From the NCBI GenBank assembly GCA_947854175.1, contig CANTYJ010000033.1, positions 1 through 44,672 on the forward strand: a stretch of DNA of 44,672 nucleotides, in the 5' to 3' direction. Source of the DNA: an uncultured Turicimonas sp. GTDB taxonomy: Bacteria; Pseudomonadota; Gammaproteobacteria; Burkholderiales; Burkholderiaceae_F. The notes beneath the pieces are model-generated. The model was not told the origin of the DNA and ran no database searches. It was given only the letters and a program-made list of their open reading frames with translations. Within the stretch, counting starts at the first letter, position 1. Every line of letters starts with the position of its first letter. Shown here piece by piece: positions 1 to 7,743 of the stretch. The position numbers and the translations under genes were made by a program.

Positions 1-279
1 AAACTACAAAAATCCGGAAAAACCAAAGAGCGCAAGAAAGCCCAAAACATATTCGAACAAAACCCGGGACGCAAGAAAGCCAACCGTCGCTACCGCAGAG
101 CAAAAGAGTCGATTAGACAAGAGGTAAACCGGGCTATTAATGCCTTGGTAAAAACAACAGGAGAAGAATTCAAAGGAAAAGAAGTTAAGGAACTGGCTAT
201 TGAAAAGCTCAGTGCTCAGATGAAAGGAAAATTTGGAAAAAGGAGATATTACACAGACGAAGTGGGTCCATACCGTTAG
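1..279 (+). pseudogene. Partial, probably degenerate ORF, possibly a TnpB/OrfB-like transposase remnant
   Basis: Reading frame 1 is open from the window edge to TAG at 277-279, giving a very basic 92-residue fragment. It is rich in Lys, Arg and Glu and contains the segment ELAIEKLS, which resembles the 'ivvEdLs' second RuvC motif of IS605/IS607 OrfB (TnpB) proteins. This likeness is weak. After the stop, a frame shifted by +2 (from 279) stays open to TAA at 375 with similar basic composition (ILKGRYERRLEVRRHD). That suggests a frameshifted gene rather than a natural end. The 5' part is outside the window. It could equally be an unrelated basic protein; I do not recognise it with confidence. 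Confidence 0.35.
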
Positions 280-522
280 ATGTATCTCCGGGAAAAGTGC
301 TGGAGATATTGAAGGGACGGTATGAACGCAGGTTGGAAGTGCGAAGACATGACCGTTATCCTGCAAGACTCGAAGGGCCATAAGGCTTTATGAGAGCGAA
401 GTTTAGAAGGACAATGGTTGCATTCTCCGTTCATGTACAACTTTGAGCTACTTTACAAAAACGGTGTTTTTCTTGGAGATTTTATCTTAAGTCCTCTATA
501 GGCCATGAGTATAAACATGTTT
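280..522. other. Gap with no supportable gene
   Basis: Apart from the frameshifted continuation of the preceding ORF up to about 377, I see no coding region, tRNA or clear hairpin followed by a T-run. The gap lies on the 3' side of the adjacent tRNA gene, the usual side for insertion of mobile elements, but I see no duplicated tRNA 3' end. Confidence 0.5.
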
Positions 523-598
523 TGGTATCACCAACGGGAGTCGAACCCGTGTCCCAACCTTGAGAGGGTTGTGTCCTAGGCCTCTAGACGATGGTGAT
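523..598 (-). tRNA. tRNA-Glu (anticodon CUC)
   Basis: The minus strand folds into a full 76-nt cloverleaf. The acceptor stem ATCACCA pairs with TGGTGAT, followed by discriminator A and an encoded CCA (523-525). The D arm GTCTAGAGGCCTAGGAC is typical of tRNA-Glu. The anticodon stem CAACC/GGTTG holds the loop CTCTCAA, giving anticodon CUC, which reads GAG. The T arm is ACGGG-TTCGACT-CCCGT. Most bacteria manage with the UUC isoacceptor, so this is probably the second tRNA-Glu. It starts 53 bases after the lplT stop on the same strand. Confidence 0.95.
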
Positions 599-651
599 GT
601 TAAGAGGTTAGTGAATTTTATCACTCATTATGAAGAAAAACGGATTTTTGC

Positions 652-1956
652 TTAATGTCTCTTTTCTTCACCAATAAGATGAAGAGAATCTTCAATGGAC
701 TGATTGTGCTTATGGCGTAAAGTGATTGCCAGCATCGTTCCGGAAACAAATAACCCGAACAATACCATAATAGTTTCAGTGCTGAGGTGAGCCATGATTA
801 ATAAGGCATAGAGTCCTAACATGATCAGGATGGAAGTGTTTTCATTAAAGTTTTGGACAGCGATAGAGCGTCCGGCACTCATCAAAACGTGACCCCGGTG
901 CTGAAGAAGAGCATTCATCGGAACAACAAAAAATCCTGCCATTGCTCCTACCACGATTAGCATCAGACAGGCAAAACAGATGGCAAAAGAAACATGAAAA
1001 CCGAATAAATCGAATCCGCCGGGTATCCAACTCTTATTAAAAAAAGCCATGGCCGCTACAATGAGGCCCATAGCGATACCTAATGGAAGAACAGATACAC
1101 TGCGTTTTAAGGAAACCAGGCTGGCTGCCATGACAGCTCCGATTGCAATACCAATGGCAATCACGCCTTGCAAGATGGCTGCTTCAGAAAGGTTAAGACC
1201 AAGTGCATGGTCTTCCCATTTGAGAACAAGGAATTGCAAAGTTGCTCCGGCACCCCAGAATAAAGAGGTGACGGAAAGAGAAATCTGACCAAGCTTATCG
1301 TGCCAAAGAAGCTTACATGATTGTCCGAAGTTCATAAGAGTGTGAATCGGACGGAAATCTTGTTTAGGATATTTGGCACCGGTCAGCGGGATGAAGAGAT
1401 TCACCAGGGCAGCTAAACCGTAAACGACAATCATACAGGCAATGCCGGCTTGAGCAGCATTTCCGACACCGAAGAAATGATGTCCCTGAACAAAGTGGTC
1501 AACCATCGGTGAAATAAGAAACCCTCCAAGACCGGTACCTATGATAATTGAAGCTACCGTGAGTCCTTCAATCCAACCGTTGGCTTTAACCAGTTTTTCA
1601 GCCGGTAATAGTTCAGTTAAAATACCGTATTTGGCAGGAGAGTAGGCAGCCGCACCTAACCCAACGATCGCATAGGCTAAAAGTGGATGCGTTCCAAAAA
1701 GCATTACACAGCAGCCGAATGTTTTAACGGCATTGGTAATGAACATGACTCGGCCTTTTGGCATTGAATCTGCAAATATACCGACCCAGGCAGCAAATAA
1801 AACGTAGCTAATAACAAAGAATAACTTTAAAAGAGGTGTCATCCAAGCCGGTTCATTTAAAGTTGCCAATAAAGCGATAGCGGCAATCAAAAGAGCGTTA
1901 TCTGCAAGTGATGACAAAAATTGTGCCACCATGATGGTGTAAAAGCCACGAGTCAC
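652..1956 (-). CDS. lplT: Lysophospholipid transporter LplT (MFS)
   Basis: A 434-residue integral membrane protein with about 12 hydrophobic segments. It matches the LplT branch of the major facilitator superfamily, which flips lysophospholipids (2-acyl-GPE) across the inner membrane for re-acylation. Seen: the N-terminal segment MVAQFLSSLADNALLIAAIA, the loop GIFADSMPKGRVMFITNAVK and the segment GLGAAAYSPAKYGILTELLP, all characteristic of LplT. The start is GTG at 1956 with AGGGGA a few bases upstream. In enterobacteria lplT lies beside aas, the acyltransferase; no aas is next to it here. The tRNA-Glu gene follows on the same strand. Confidence 0.9.
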   Translation of the reverse strand: MTRGFYTIMVAQFLSSLADNALLIAAIALLATLNEPAWMTPLLKLFFVISYVLFAAWVGIFADSMPKGRVMFITNAVKTFGCCVMLFGTHPLLAYAIVGLGAAAYSPAKYGILTELLPAEKLVKANGWIEGLTVASIIIGTGLGGFLISPMVDHFVQGHHFFGVGNAAQAGIACMIVVYGLAALVNLFIPLTGAKYPKQDFRPIHTLMNFGQSCKLLWHDKLGQISLSVTSLFWGAGATLQFLVLKWEDHALGLNLSEAAILQGVIAIGIAIGAVMAASLVSLKRSVSVLPLGIAMGLIVAAMAFFNKSWIPGGFDLFGFHVSFAICFACLMLIVVGAMAGFFVVPMNALLQHRGHVLMSAGRSIAVQNFNENTSILIMLGLYALLIMAHLSTETIMVLFGLFVSGTMLAITLRHKHNQSIEDSLHLIGEEKRH

Positions 1957-2073
1957 ATCAGTCCCCTTATAAGTTCAGGGAATTTTAACAAAACCTTTGA
2001 TAATATTTGCTCAAACACCATAAATTGGTTAACCTTTGACAGACTTTGAACCCATTTTCCTCGGCTTCTGCAA

Positions 2074-2601
2074 ATGATATATCTGAAAAAATACGTTGTT
2101 TACGGGAAAGTAGAGCTTGCTCTAGGAGATATCAATGGTCAGCTTTGCTTATCTGAATGGGTCCTAAGCAAAACCGTTAAGTCAAGAGCCCAGTATTTGT
2201 CAAAAAAATTCTCAACCTATTTTGAATACAGAGATACACCTCTTTTAAACAAAACTGCATCTCAATTAGATGAATACCTGCAAGGAACCAGACGGGAATT
2301 TGATTTACCTTTAATTTTTACAGGAACCGATTTTCAAAATTTAGTTTGGGAGACACTTCTAAAGATTCCTTACGGTCAAACCTGGTCGTATAAACAACTG
2401 GCAGAAAATGTCGGTTGTCCCGGGGGCTTCAGAGCAGTTGCCAACTCTAATTCTCGTAATCCGCTACCTTTTATCGTTCCTTGTCACCGCGTAATTGCCA
2501 ATAACGGCACCATTGGAGGTTATAGTCTCGGTCTCGAATTAAAAAGGCGGTTGTTAGGACTGGAAATGATTGTTGCAGATAATTTTGAATTGATTAGCTA
2601 G
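2074..2601 (+). CDS. ogt: Methylated-DNA--protein-cysteine methyltransferase
   Basis: A 175-residue suicide alkyltransferase that repairs O6-methylguanine or O4-methylthymine in DNA. The C-terminal domain contains the active-site motif PCHRV with acceptor Cys137, preceded by RAVANSNSRNP (canonical RAVGxAxxxNP) and followed by GGYSLGLELKRRLLGLE, matching Ogt/AGT proteins. The winged-helix part FQNLVWETLLKIPYGQTWSYKQLA is complete. The N-terminal domain (1-80) is divergent, as is usual in the family. No strong ribosome-binding site precedes the ATG. It is the first gene of a tightly packed plus-strand run, and the next gene starts one base after its stop. Confidence 0.93.
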   Translation: MIYLKKYVVYGKVELALGDINGQLCLSEWVLSKTVKSRAQYLSKKFSTYFEYRDTPLLNKTASQLDEYLQGTRREFDLPLIFTGTDFQNLVWETLLKIPYGQTWSYKQLAENVGCPGGFRAVANSNSRNPLPFIVPCHRVIANNGTIGGYSLGLELKRRLLGLEMIVADNFELIS

Positions 2602-2602
2602 T

Positions 2603-3673
2603 ATGTTTGGGATATTTGATTCAAAAAAAGCCATCAATCCGGTCGAAGCTTTCCAACGAATAGAAACTGTTCTCCTTCCTATTCAGGAGGAAAAGTTTCT
2701 ATTTAAAGGAATTTTGTTCCCGAAAGATTCTAAAAAGAAGTATTCGACGTTTTCCCTTCGAGTGACTGAAGCGATTGTTTTAGAGACAAAGGAAAAAGAC
2801 AAGCATACATTGGATTTATCCAAAGTTAACCTTCAAGTGTTTGATTTAGGTGATTCTCCATTGAAAGAGGCTATTCATCATGAAGTCATTATTGAAGGCA
2901 GGTTGAAAATTAAGATATGGTATAACACCAGCAATGCTTCAGTTTCAGTTAAAGAGCCCCGGTTAGTCAAAAAAATTAGAAAATTGGACATTGTCAATGA
3001 CAATGACATCGTTGAAATCAGGGAGCTCTTTCAAAAAAATCCTGCAAAGAAACTCCGTGGTGAAGATTTAGTTCAAACGTTAACGAAGAAAGTAGAAAAC
3101 AATAAGAAGCTTTCCGTTCTTGTTATCGGCCCAAGAGGAAAGGGCAGAGACGATATTCTTTATGAATTTGACAGAGCAAAAGGTCTTGAAAATTATGTCT
3201 CCCTTTTTACACTCGATCGCTCGTTAAGTCCCTCCTCATTGAATCTGGAACAGGTAGAAGAGCATTTTACAAATCTGGCCAAGGATCTAAAAGAATTATC
3301 AGACACTAAACGATATGATTTAATCGTGTATGCGAGGGGAGGCGGCGACCCATACCAATTGGAAACACTCAATAATAAAATTTTCTGTGAAGCTATTATT
3401 GTTTCTAAAACTCCGATATGTGTTTCCGTGGCGCATTCTTCAGATGAATTATGGATAAAACAATCCGCTGATTTGATAACAAATGTACCTGCTCTTTTAA
3501 TCAGTGAGTTAGCCCGCGCTGTCAATACAGCTAAGCCTGGTGCGGTTGATATTCGTGCAATGGGACAATCCCATTCTCAGAACTATTCCTCAGGATTTGG
3601 GTTTATTTGGATTATTCTTGTTCTGCTGTTAATTGGACTTGGATTTGCAGTCTATTTCGTTCTCAATAGGTAG
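2603..3673 (+). CDS. XseA-like (exonuclease VII large subunit-like) protein with C-terminal membrane anchor
   Basis: A 356-residue protein. Residues about 238-300 match the core of the exonuclease VII large subunit: YDLIVYARGGGDPYQLETLNN corresponds to the XseA pattern DviivGRGGGSleDLwaFN. PICVSVAHSSDE corresponds to PviSaVGHEtD, and SADLITNVPA to vADlRApTP. Residues 169-182 (KLSVLVIGPRGKGR) resemble the 'iavItSptGa' strand, and residues 30-120 could form the N-terminal OB fold. Unlike XseA, which is soluble, it ends in one strong transmembrane helix (about 332-353) with a short basic tail. Several catalytic-region residues differ (GHE becomes AHS, RAPTP becomes ITNVP). No xseB is adjacent. 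Nuclease activity is therefore uncertain; a membrane-associated derivative is inferred. Confidence 0.6.
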   Translation: MFGIFDSKKAINPVEAFQRIETVLLPIQEEKFLFKGILFPKDSKKKYSTFSLRVTEAIVLETKEKDKHTLDLSKVNLQVFDLGDSPLKEAIHHEVIIEGRLKIKIWYNTSNASVSVKEPRLVKKIRKLDIVNDNDIVEIRELFQKNPAKKLRGEDLVQTLTKKVENNKKLSVLVIGPRGKGRDDILYEFDRAKGLENYVSLFTLDRSLSPSSLNLEQVEEHFTNLAKDLKELSDTKRYDLIVYARGGGDPYQLETLNNKIFCEAIIVSKTPICVSVAHSSDELWIKQSADLITNVPALLISELARAVNTAKPGAVDIRAMGQSHSQNYSSGFGFIWIILVLLLIGLGFAVYFVLNR

Positions 3674-3703
3674 AGGAAACAATTTGGAGTTGCTCTTTTA
3701 ACT

Positions 3704-5011
3704 ATGCTTGAACTCTTAACACTTGGTGCTTTTGCGCTTGCTCTGGTTATATGTCTGAGCTTTAATGTAACTGTTGTTGTGGCATTGCTCTTTGGCTATG
3801 TTTGTTTTGTTGTGTACGGATTACTCAAAAAACATACATTTTCAAGTCTGATAATCAAATCTTTCAGTCAGGTGCGTACCGGTTTCAATGTCATGCTGAT
3901 ACTTCTATGCATCGGAATGCTAACGGCTTCCTGGAAGATCGGCGGAACTATTCCCTACTTAGTGACATGTTCTGTAGATATCATTACTCCTGCTTATTGT
4001 CTGGCAATTACTTTTGCTTTGAATGCAGCTTTAAGTCTGTTAATGGGGACTGCTTTTGGGACTGCTGCAACCATGGGAATAATGACCATGACCGTTTGCT
4101 CAGCCATGGGAATTTCACCATTTCTTTCCGGTGGAGCCATTCTGGCTGGAGCCTATGTTGGTGACAGGAACTCTCCGGTTTCTTCCAGCGCTTCTTTGGT
4201 GTCAGCAGTTACGGGTACGAATTTATATAAGAATGTCCGATTGATGTTGTTGTCTTCTTGGATTCCTTTTGTTTTCTCCTTGGTTATTTATCTTCTGATC
4301 GGTTTTTACTCCGAAACAAAAGATGTTCAGATAAGTTTGAAAGATGAGTTTTCGAAGGAATTTTTGTTATCGGCCTGGAGCTTGTTGCCTGCACTGGTTT
4401 TGCTTTTGTTGATATTTCTCAAAGCAAATATCAAATTGGCCATTTTGACAAGTGTCTTGTTTTCAGTTTTATTGGCATATTTTCTGGAAGGTAGAGAATT
4501 TTCCGAAATATTGAATTGCTTGATTTTCGGATATAAAACAAATCAGGCTGAATTAGCCCATATGCTGGACGGCGGCGGAATAATTTCTATGGCAACCGTT
4601 GTCGTCATTATTTTTATTTCTTGTACTTACGCAGGATTATTTGAAGAAACAGGACTCCTTGTTGTTATCAAACAATCCATTAAAAAATTATCGAATAAGC
4701 TATCTCCATTTACAGTTGTTATCCTGACCTCAGTTTCCGTTGCATTAATTGCCTGTAATCAGGTTCTCACTGTAATGCTTACCAAACAAGCCTGCGAAGA
4801 AATAGTTCCGGATAAACAAAAATTAGCGATTGATTTGGAGAACTCAGCGATTCTGGTTCCGGCTCTTATTCCATGGTCCATTGCCGGAGCAGTCCCTATT
4901 GCGACTGTAGGAGCGCCTGCTTCCTGTGTACTGGCAGCATTTTTCATTTATTTGACACCTCTATGGTCACTTGCAACTGAAAAATTAAAAACCAAATATT
5001 GGTGGCTCTAA
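3704..5011 (+). CDS. Na+/H+ antiporter, NhaC family
   Basis: A 435-residue polytopic inner-membrane protein with about 11-12 hydrophobic helices. The segment GGAILAGAYVGDRNSPVSSSASLVSAVTGTN is diagnostic of the NhaC/ion-transporter superfamily, as are the preceding 'LLMGTAFGTAATMGI' and the late 'ENSAILVPALIPWSIAGAVP'. NhaC proteins exchange cytoplasmic Na+ for H+; some relatives exchange organic substrates such as malate/lactate or tyrosine/tyramine, so the substrate is not fixed by sequence alone. It lies 30 bases after the XseA-like gene and 22 before the RmlD-like gene, probably in one transcript. Confidence 0.85.
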   Translation: MLELLTLGAFALALVICLSFNVTVVVALLFGYVCFVVYGLLKKHTFSSLIIKSFSQVRTGFNVMLILLCIGMLTASWKIGGTIPYLVTCSVDIITPAYCLAITFALNAALSLLMGTAFGTAATMGIMTMTVCSAMGISPFLSGGAILAGAYVGDRNSPVSSSASLVSAVTGTNLYKNVRLMLLSSWIPFVFSLVIYLLIGFYSETKDVQISLKDEFSKEFLLSAWSLLPALVLLLLIFLKANIKLAILTSVLFSVLLAYFLEGREFSEILNCLIFGYKTNQAELAHMLDGGGIISMATVVVIIFISCTYAGLFEETGLLVVIKQSIKKLSNKLSPFTVVILTSVSVALIACNQVLTVMLTKQACEEIVPDKQKLAIDLENSAILVPALIPWSIAGAVPIATVGAPASCVLAAFFIYLTPLWSLATEKLKTKYWWL

Positions 5012-5033
5012 CCCATTAAAACGGAATAAAAAG

Positions 5034-5915
5034 ATGAAAATACTGGTCACAGGATCACAAGGAAGATTAGGAAAAGTTATTGTTTCAGCCTTAAACAATA
5101 AATATGATATTTTTTCGGGAACTCGCAAAAACGCAGACATTACGAATCAGACTCAACTTGAACAGCTTTTTAATAGAGAACAGTTTGATACGGTTATTCA
5201 TTGTGCGGCCCTTACCGATGTCAATTATTGTGAACATAATCAGGAAGAAACTTATAACATCAATGTGAGAGGGACCGAGAATATCGCGCGCCTCTGCGCA
5301 ATTCATGGAACTCGCTTAATTCATATGTCATCGAACTATGTTTTCAGCGGAGAAGCTTCTTCACCTTACACTGAAGAAGATAAGACCGGAGGCAGTCCGA
5401 ATTTTTATGGCAAGTCCAAGGAACTAGCAGAAGAAAAAGTATTGGAGTTTTGTCCGGATTCGGTCATGTTAAGAATCTCCTGGCTGTATGGAAAAGAGGA
5501 GAATGATTTTGTTAGCTGGGTTATCAATAAGGCTAGAAACGGTGAATCAATCAAAGTAATAAATGATCAATTAGCTAATCCAACAAACATGCATGATATT
5601 GCTAATCAATTGCCTCTATTTTTGGATAATAAGGAGTTATCGGGCATCTTTCATTTGATTAATGAAGGAGCAACCAACCGCTACGAAATGGCTAAGTTCA
5701 TTCTTAAATGCATCCATTCGGACGTTCCGCTGATTGGAGTTTCCAGTAAAAATGTAGAAAAGCTTGCCATTCGTCCTGATTATTCAGTCTTATTGAACAA
5801 AAGGCTCAATGATCTCGGGTTAAATAAGATGCCGGATTGGGAGAATAGTCTCTCAAATTTTATTGCTTGTCACTACAACAAAATTAGTACAACTCAGTCA
5901 AAACGTAAGATTTAA
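5034..5915 (+). CDS. SDR-family NAD(P)-dependent reductase, RmlD (dTDP-4-dehydrorhamnose reductase)-like
   Basis: A 293-residue extended short-chain dehydrogenase. Seen: an N-terminal Rossmann motif KILVTGSQGRLG (residues 2-13), the RmlD-type segment FDTVIHCAALTDVNYCE, the Ser-containing SSNYVFSG, and the catalytic Y125xxxK129 in FYGKSK. RmlD proteins reduce dTDP-4-keto-rhamnose; relatives include MAT2B-like proteins. No rmlABC genes are adjacent, so a role in dTDP-rhamnose synthesis is not supported by context. Spacing to the next gene is 60 bases, with a good AAGGAG site in front of that gene. Confidence 0.8.
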   Translation: MKILVTGSQGRLGKVIVSALNNKYDIFSGTRKNADITNQTQLEQLFNREQFDTVIHCAALTDVNYCEHNQEETYNINVRGTENIARLCAIHGTRLIHMSSNYVFSGEASSPYTEEDKTGGSPNFYGKSKELAEEKVLEFCPDSVMLRISWLYGKEENDFVSWVINKARNGESIKVINDQLANPTNMHDIANQLPLFLDNKELSGIFHLINEGATNRYEMAKFILKCIHSDVPLIGVSSKNVEKLAIRPDYSVLLNKRLNDLGLNKMPDWENSLSNFIACHYNKISTTQSKRKI

Positions 5916-5975
5916 AAAAGGCTATTTATTGACATTCTTGTTAAAATTTCAATAATTTTCTAAGGAGAAAAATAG

Positions 5976-6494
5976 ATGTTAATTGCAGTTCCATACATGG
6001 GCGGAGAGATTTGTCAACATTTTGGTAAAGCTCCTCAATTCAAATTTTATGAAGTAGATCCGGAAAACGCCAAAGTCCTTGAATCAGTCGTTGTAGACAC
6101 TGAAGGTAGCGGACACGTTGCTCTTGGAGCCTTCTTATCCGGCCGTAATGTTGATATCGTTCTCTGCGGTGGCATTGGACAAGGAGCGATCGTTTCCTTA
6201 GCAACAGCAGGTATTGATATTATCCCCGGAGTTTCCGGGAATCCGGATGAAGCTGTTGCAGCTCTTCTTGACGGAACACTGGTAGCCGGTTCCCCTGGAG
6301 CAGGATGTGGTTGCGGTTGCGGCGGACATGGACACGATCATCACGAAGGTGAAACTTGTGGTTCTGGTGGACATGGCCATGATCATCATGAAGGTGAAAC
6401 CTGTGGTTGCGGCGGTCATCATCACCATGAAGAAGGTACTTGCGGATGCGGTGGCCATCATGGTCAGGAAAAAGGCGGTTGCGGCTGTCACTAA
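5976..6494 (+). CDS. NifX/NafY-type (dinitrogenase Fe-Mo cofactor family) protein with Cys/His-rich repeat tail
   Basis: A 172-residue protein. Residues 1-105 form a NifX/NifB-C-terminal type domain: GGEICQHFGKAPQFKFYEVD matches the family's 'isehFGrApyF' signature, and NVDIVLCGGIGQGAIVSLATAGIDIIPG matches its second half. In this family the domain binds Fe-S or Fe-Mo cofactor precursors. The remaining 65 residues are a low-complexity tail holding 10 Cys and 15 His in repeats of the form GGHGHDHHEGETCG, a likely metal-binding or metal-storage segment. No nif genes are present. AAGGAG lies about 9 bases before ATG, and a strong terminator follows. Confidence 0.85.
   Translation: MLIAVPYMGGEICQHFGKAPQFKFYEVDPENAKVLESVVVDTEGSGHVALGAFLSGRNVDIVLCGGIGQGAIVSLATAGIDIIPGVSGNPDEAVAALLDGTLVAGSPGAGCGCGCGGHGHDHHEGETCGSGGHGHDHHEGETCGCGGHHHHEEGTCGCGGHHGQEKGGCGCH
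6321..6449 (+). repeat. In-frame 45-nt tandem repeat coding the Cys/His tail
   Basis: Two 45-nt units (6321-6365 and 6366-6410), each encoding 15 residues GGHGHDHHEGETCG plus Ser or Cys, differ mostly at third codon positions. A shortened third copy (6411-6449, 13 codons, GGHHHHEEGTCGC) follows. The silent differences show the repeat is not a very recent duplication and is maintained at protein level. Confidence 0.85.
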
Positions 6495-6517
6495 CACATC
6501 CCATTAAACAGATCTTT

Positions 6518-6558
6518 AGTCCCATTTTTCGCACTAATATGAAAAGTGGGACTTTTTT
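6518..6558 (+). terminator. Rho-independent terminator
   Basis: The arms 6518-6530 (AGTCCCATTTTTC) and 6541-6553 (GAAAAGTGGGACT) form a 13-bp stem with one G-U pair, a 10-nt loop and a following T-run. It closes the plus-strand run that begins with ogt. Confidence 0.85.
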
Positions 6559-6601
6559 CATGGAACAATCAGAGCGTAAAACATCCTGACTGGACCATAA
6601 A

Positions 6602-7690
6602 TTGAAAAATAATCTATTTAAAGGGTTACTTGCGTTTTCTTCCTTAACACTATTAGCCCCTGTAAGTGAATCAGCAAATCTAATTAAGGAAGAAGATTTT
6701 CCGGTAGAAACATCAAAATCGTCTTTAAATACAAATCAATCTTCGTCTTATGAAGTATTAAAGACTGAGCCAGTGTCCAAGGATGCTTCAACAGGGCCAC
6801 AGGAAGAGGAGGACCCGGTATTGCCTTTTTTTGCGAAAGAAGCCAGAGAAAGAGGGTATGAACTTCCTAATCCCTTTGGAATTAATATCAACTACATGCA
6901 TATCAAACAGGATATTGTCGTTGAAGATATTAAGTTCAGCAATTTAGCAATGAAAATCCCTTTAGGAAAAAAATATTTCATCAATGTTCCTATTCCATCT
7001 AATTTATTTGAAATAGGAGTAAAAAGTACAAAACAAAGAAGCCACACAGAGACATTAAGATTAGACGCCTGGGTTTTTCCATTTATGAATGTCTATGGGG
7101 TTATTGGAAAAACAAAAGGAAGTTCTTTGTCCAAAGTTTCTGTTTCTTCGTCGGAAAAAAATGTTCAAGGAATTATTTCCGCCATGGGGGGCATGGATGA
7201 CCTGGATTTCAAACTTAAATTCAAAGGCAAGACGTATGGAGGGGGCGTAACGTTTGCCGGTGGTGTCGGAAACTGGTTTGGGCTGGTTGACTTAAACTAT
7301 ACAGAAACCAAACTTGATATTATTTCCGGCCATATCAAGGCTTTTACACTCGCACCTCGTATCGGATACCGCTTCAAAACACCCGGAATAGAATCTATTA
7401 ATTATCCTGAGGGACATTTAAGCCTTTGGGTTGGTACGATGTATCAGGATGTGACTCAAAACTTTAACGGGAAGCTTTCCGACTTGAGTTTTTCACCCAA
7501 ACTTCAGGGTATTATCAATGCTGTGAACTATAAGAAAGAAGGGCAGTTCCATGTAAATCAGCATTTGAAGTCTCCATGGAATATGCTGGTCGGTGCAAGA
7601 TATGAAGCCGGCAAACACTTCGACATTATCACTGAAGTCGGCTTTAACAAGAGAAAAAGTATTTTTGTAGCAGGGGAATTCAGATTTTAA
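6602..7690 (+). CDS. Outer-membrane beta-barrel protein of unknown function
   Basis: A 362-residue predicted exported protein. Start TTG at 6602: the frame has a TGA at 6587, no ATG is suitably placed, and the start gives a proper signal peptide (KNNLFKGLLAFSSLTLLAPVSESA, cleavage near 25). Residues 25-80 are acidic, Ser-rich and probably disordered. From about 90 onward the sequence alternates polar and hydrophobic residues in short strands (for example FGININYMHI, LDAWVFPFMNVYGVIG, WFGLVDLNYTET). It ends in VAGEFRF with the terminal Phe typical of outer-membrane barrels. I do not recognise the family. It stands alone between two terminators; its Shine-Dalgarno site is weak. Confidence 0.65.
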   Translation: MKNNLFKGLLAFSSLTLLAPVSESANLIKEEDFPVETSKSSLNTNQSSSYEVLKTEPVSKDASTGPQEEEDPVLPFFAKEARERGYELPNPFGININYMHIKQDIVVEDIKFSNLAMKIPLGKKYFINVPIPSNLFEIGVKSTKQRSHTETLRLDAWVFPFMNVYGVIGKTKGSSLSKVSVSSSEKNVQGIISAMGGMDDLDFKLKFKGKTYGGGVTFAGGVGNWFGLVDLNYTETKLDIISGHIKAFTLAPRIGYRFKTPGIESINYPEGHLSLWVGTMYQDVTQNFNGKLSDLSFSPKLQGIINAVNYKKEGQFHVNQHLKSPWNMLVGARYEAGKHFDIITEVGFNKRKSIFVAGEFRF

Positions 7691-7704
7691 CTGCTATCAA
7701 CAAC

Positions 7705-7728
7705 AAATCCCGGGATTTCCCGGGATTT
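7705..7728. terminator. Hairpin between convergent genes, likely bidirectional terminator
   Basis: A perfect 9-bp stem, AAATCCCGG (7705-7713) with CCGGGATTT (7720-7728), and a 6-nt loop. It lies between the convergent barrel gene and flavocytochrome gene. The stem bases supply short T-runs on both strands, but no long U-tract follows, so strength is uncertain. Confidence 0.6.
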
Positions 7729-7743
7729 GCTATTAGGAACTAA

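Noticed and set aside
4..381. 125-residue open frame on the minus strand
   Set aside because: Composition (Phe/Ser/Leu-rich, FSFEFFSCCF) is that expected antisense to a Lys/Glu-rich plus-strand ORF, which has the better coding signal.
6321..6449. CRISPR-like array
   Set aside because: The repeat is contiguous, in frame, and codes for protein; there are no unique spacers. No CRISPR array was seen anywhere in the window.
6198..6561. Two minus-strand frames of 99 and 113 residues over the NifX-like tail
   Set aside because: They are reverse readings of the Cys/His repeat DNA and of the terminator; the plus-strand frame has a domain and a ribosome-binding site.
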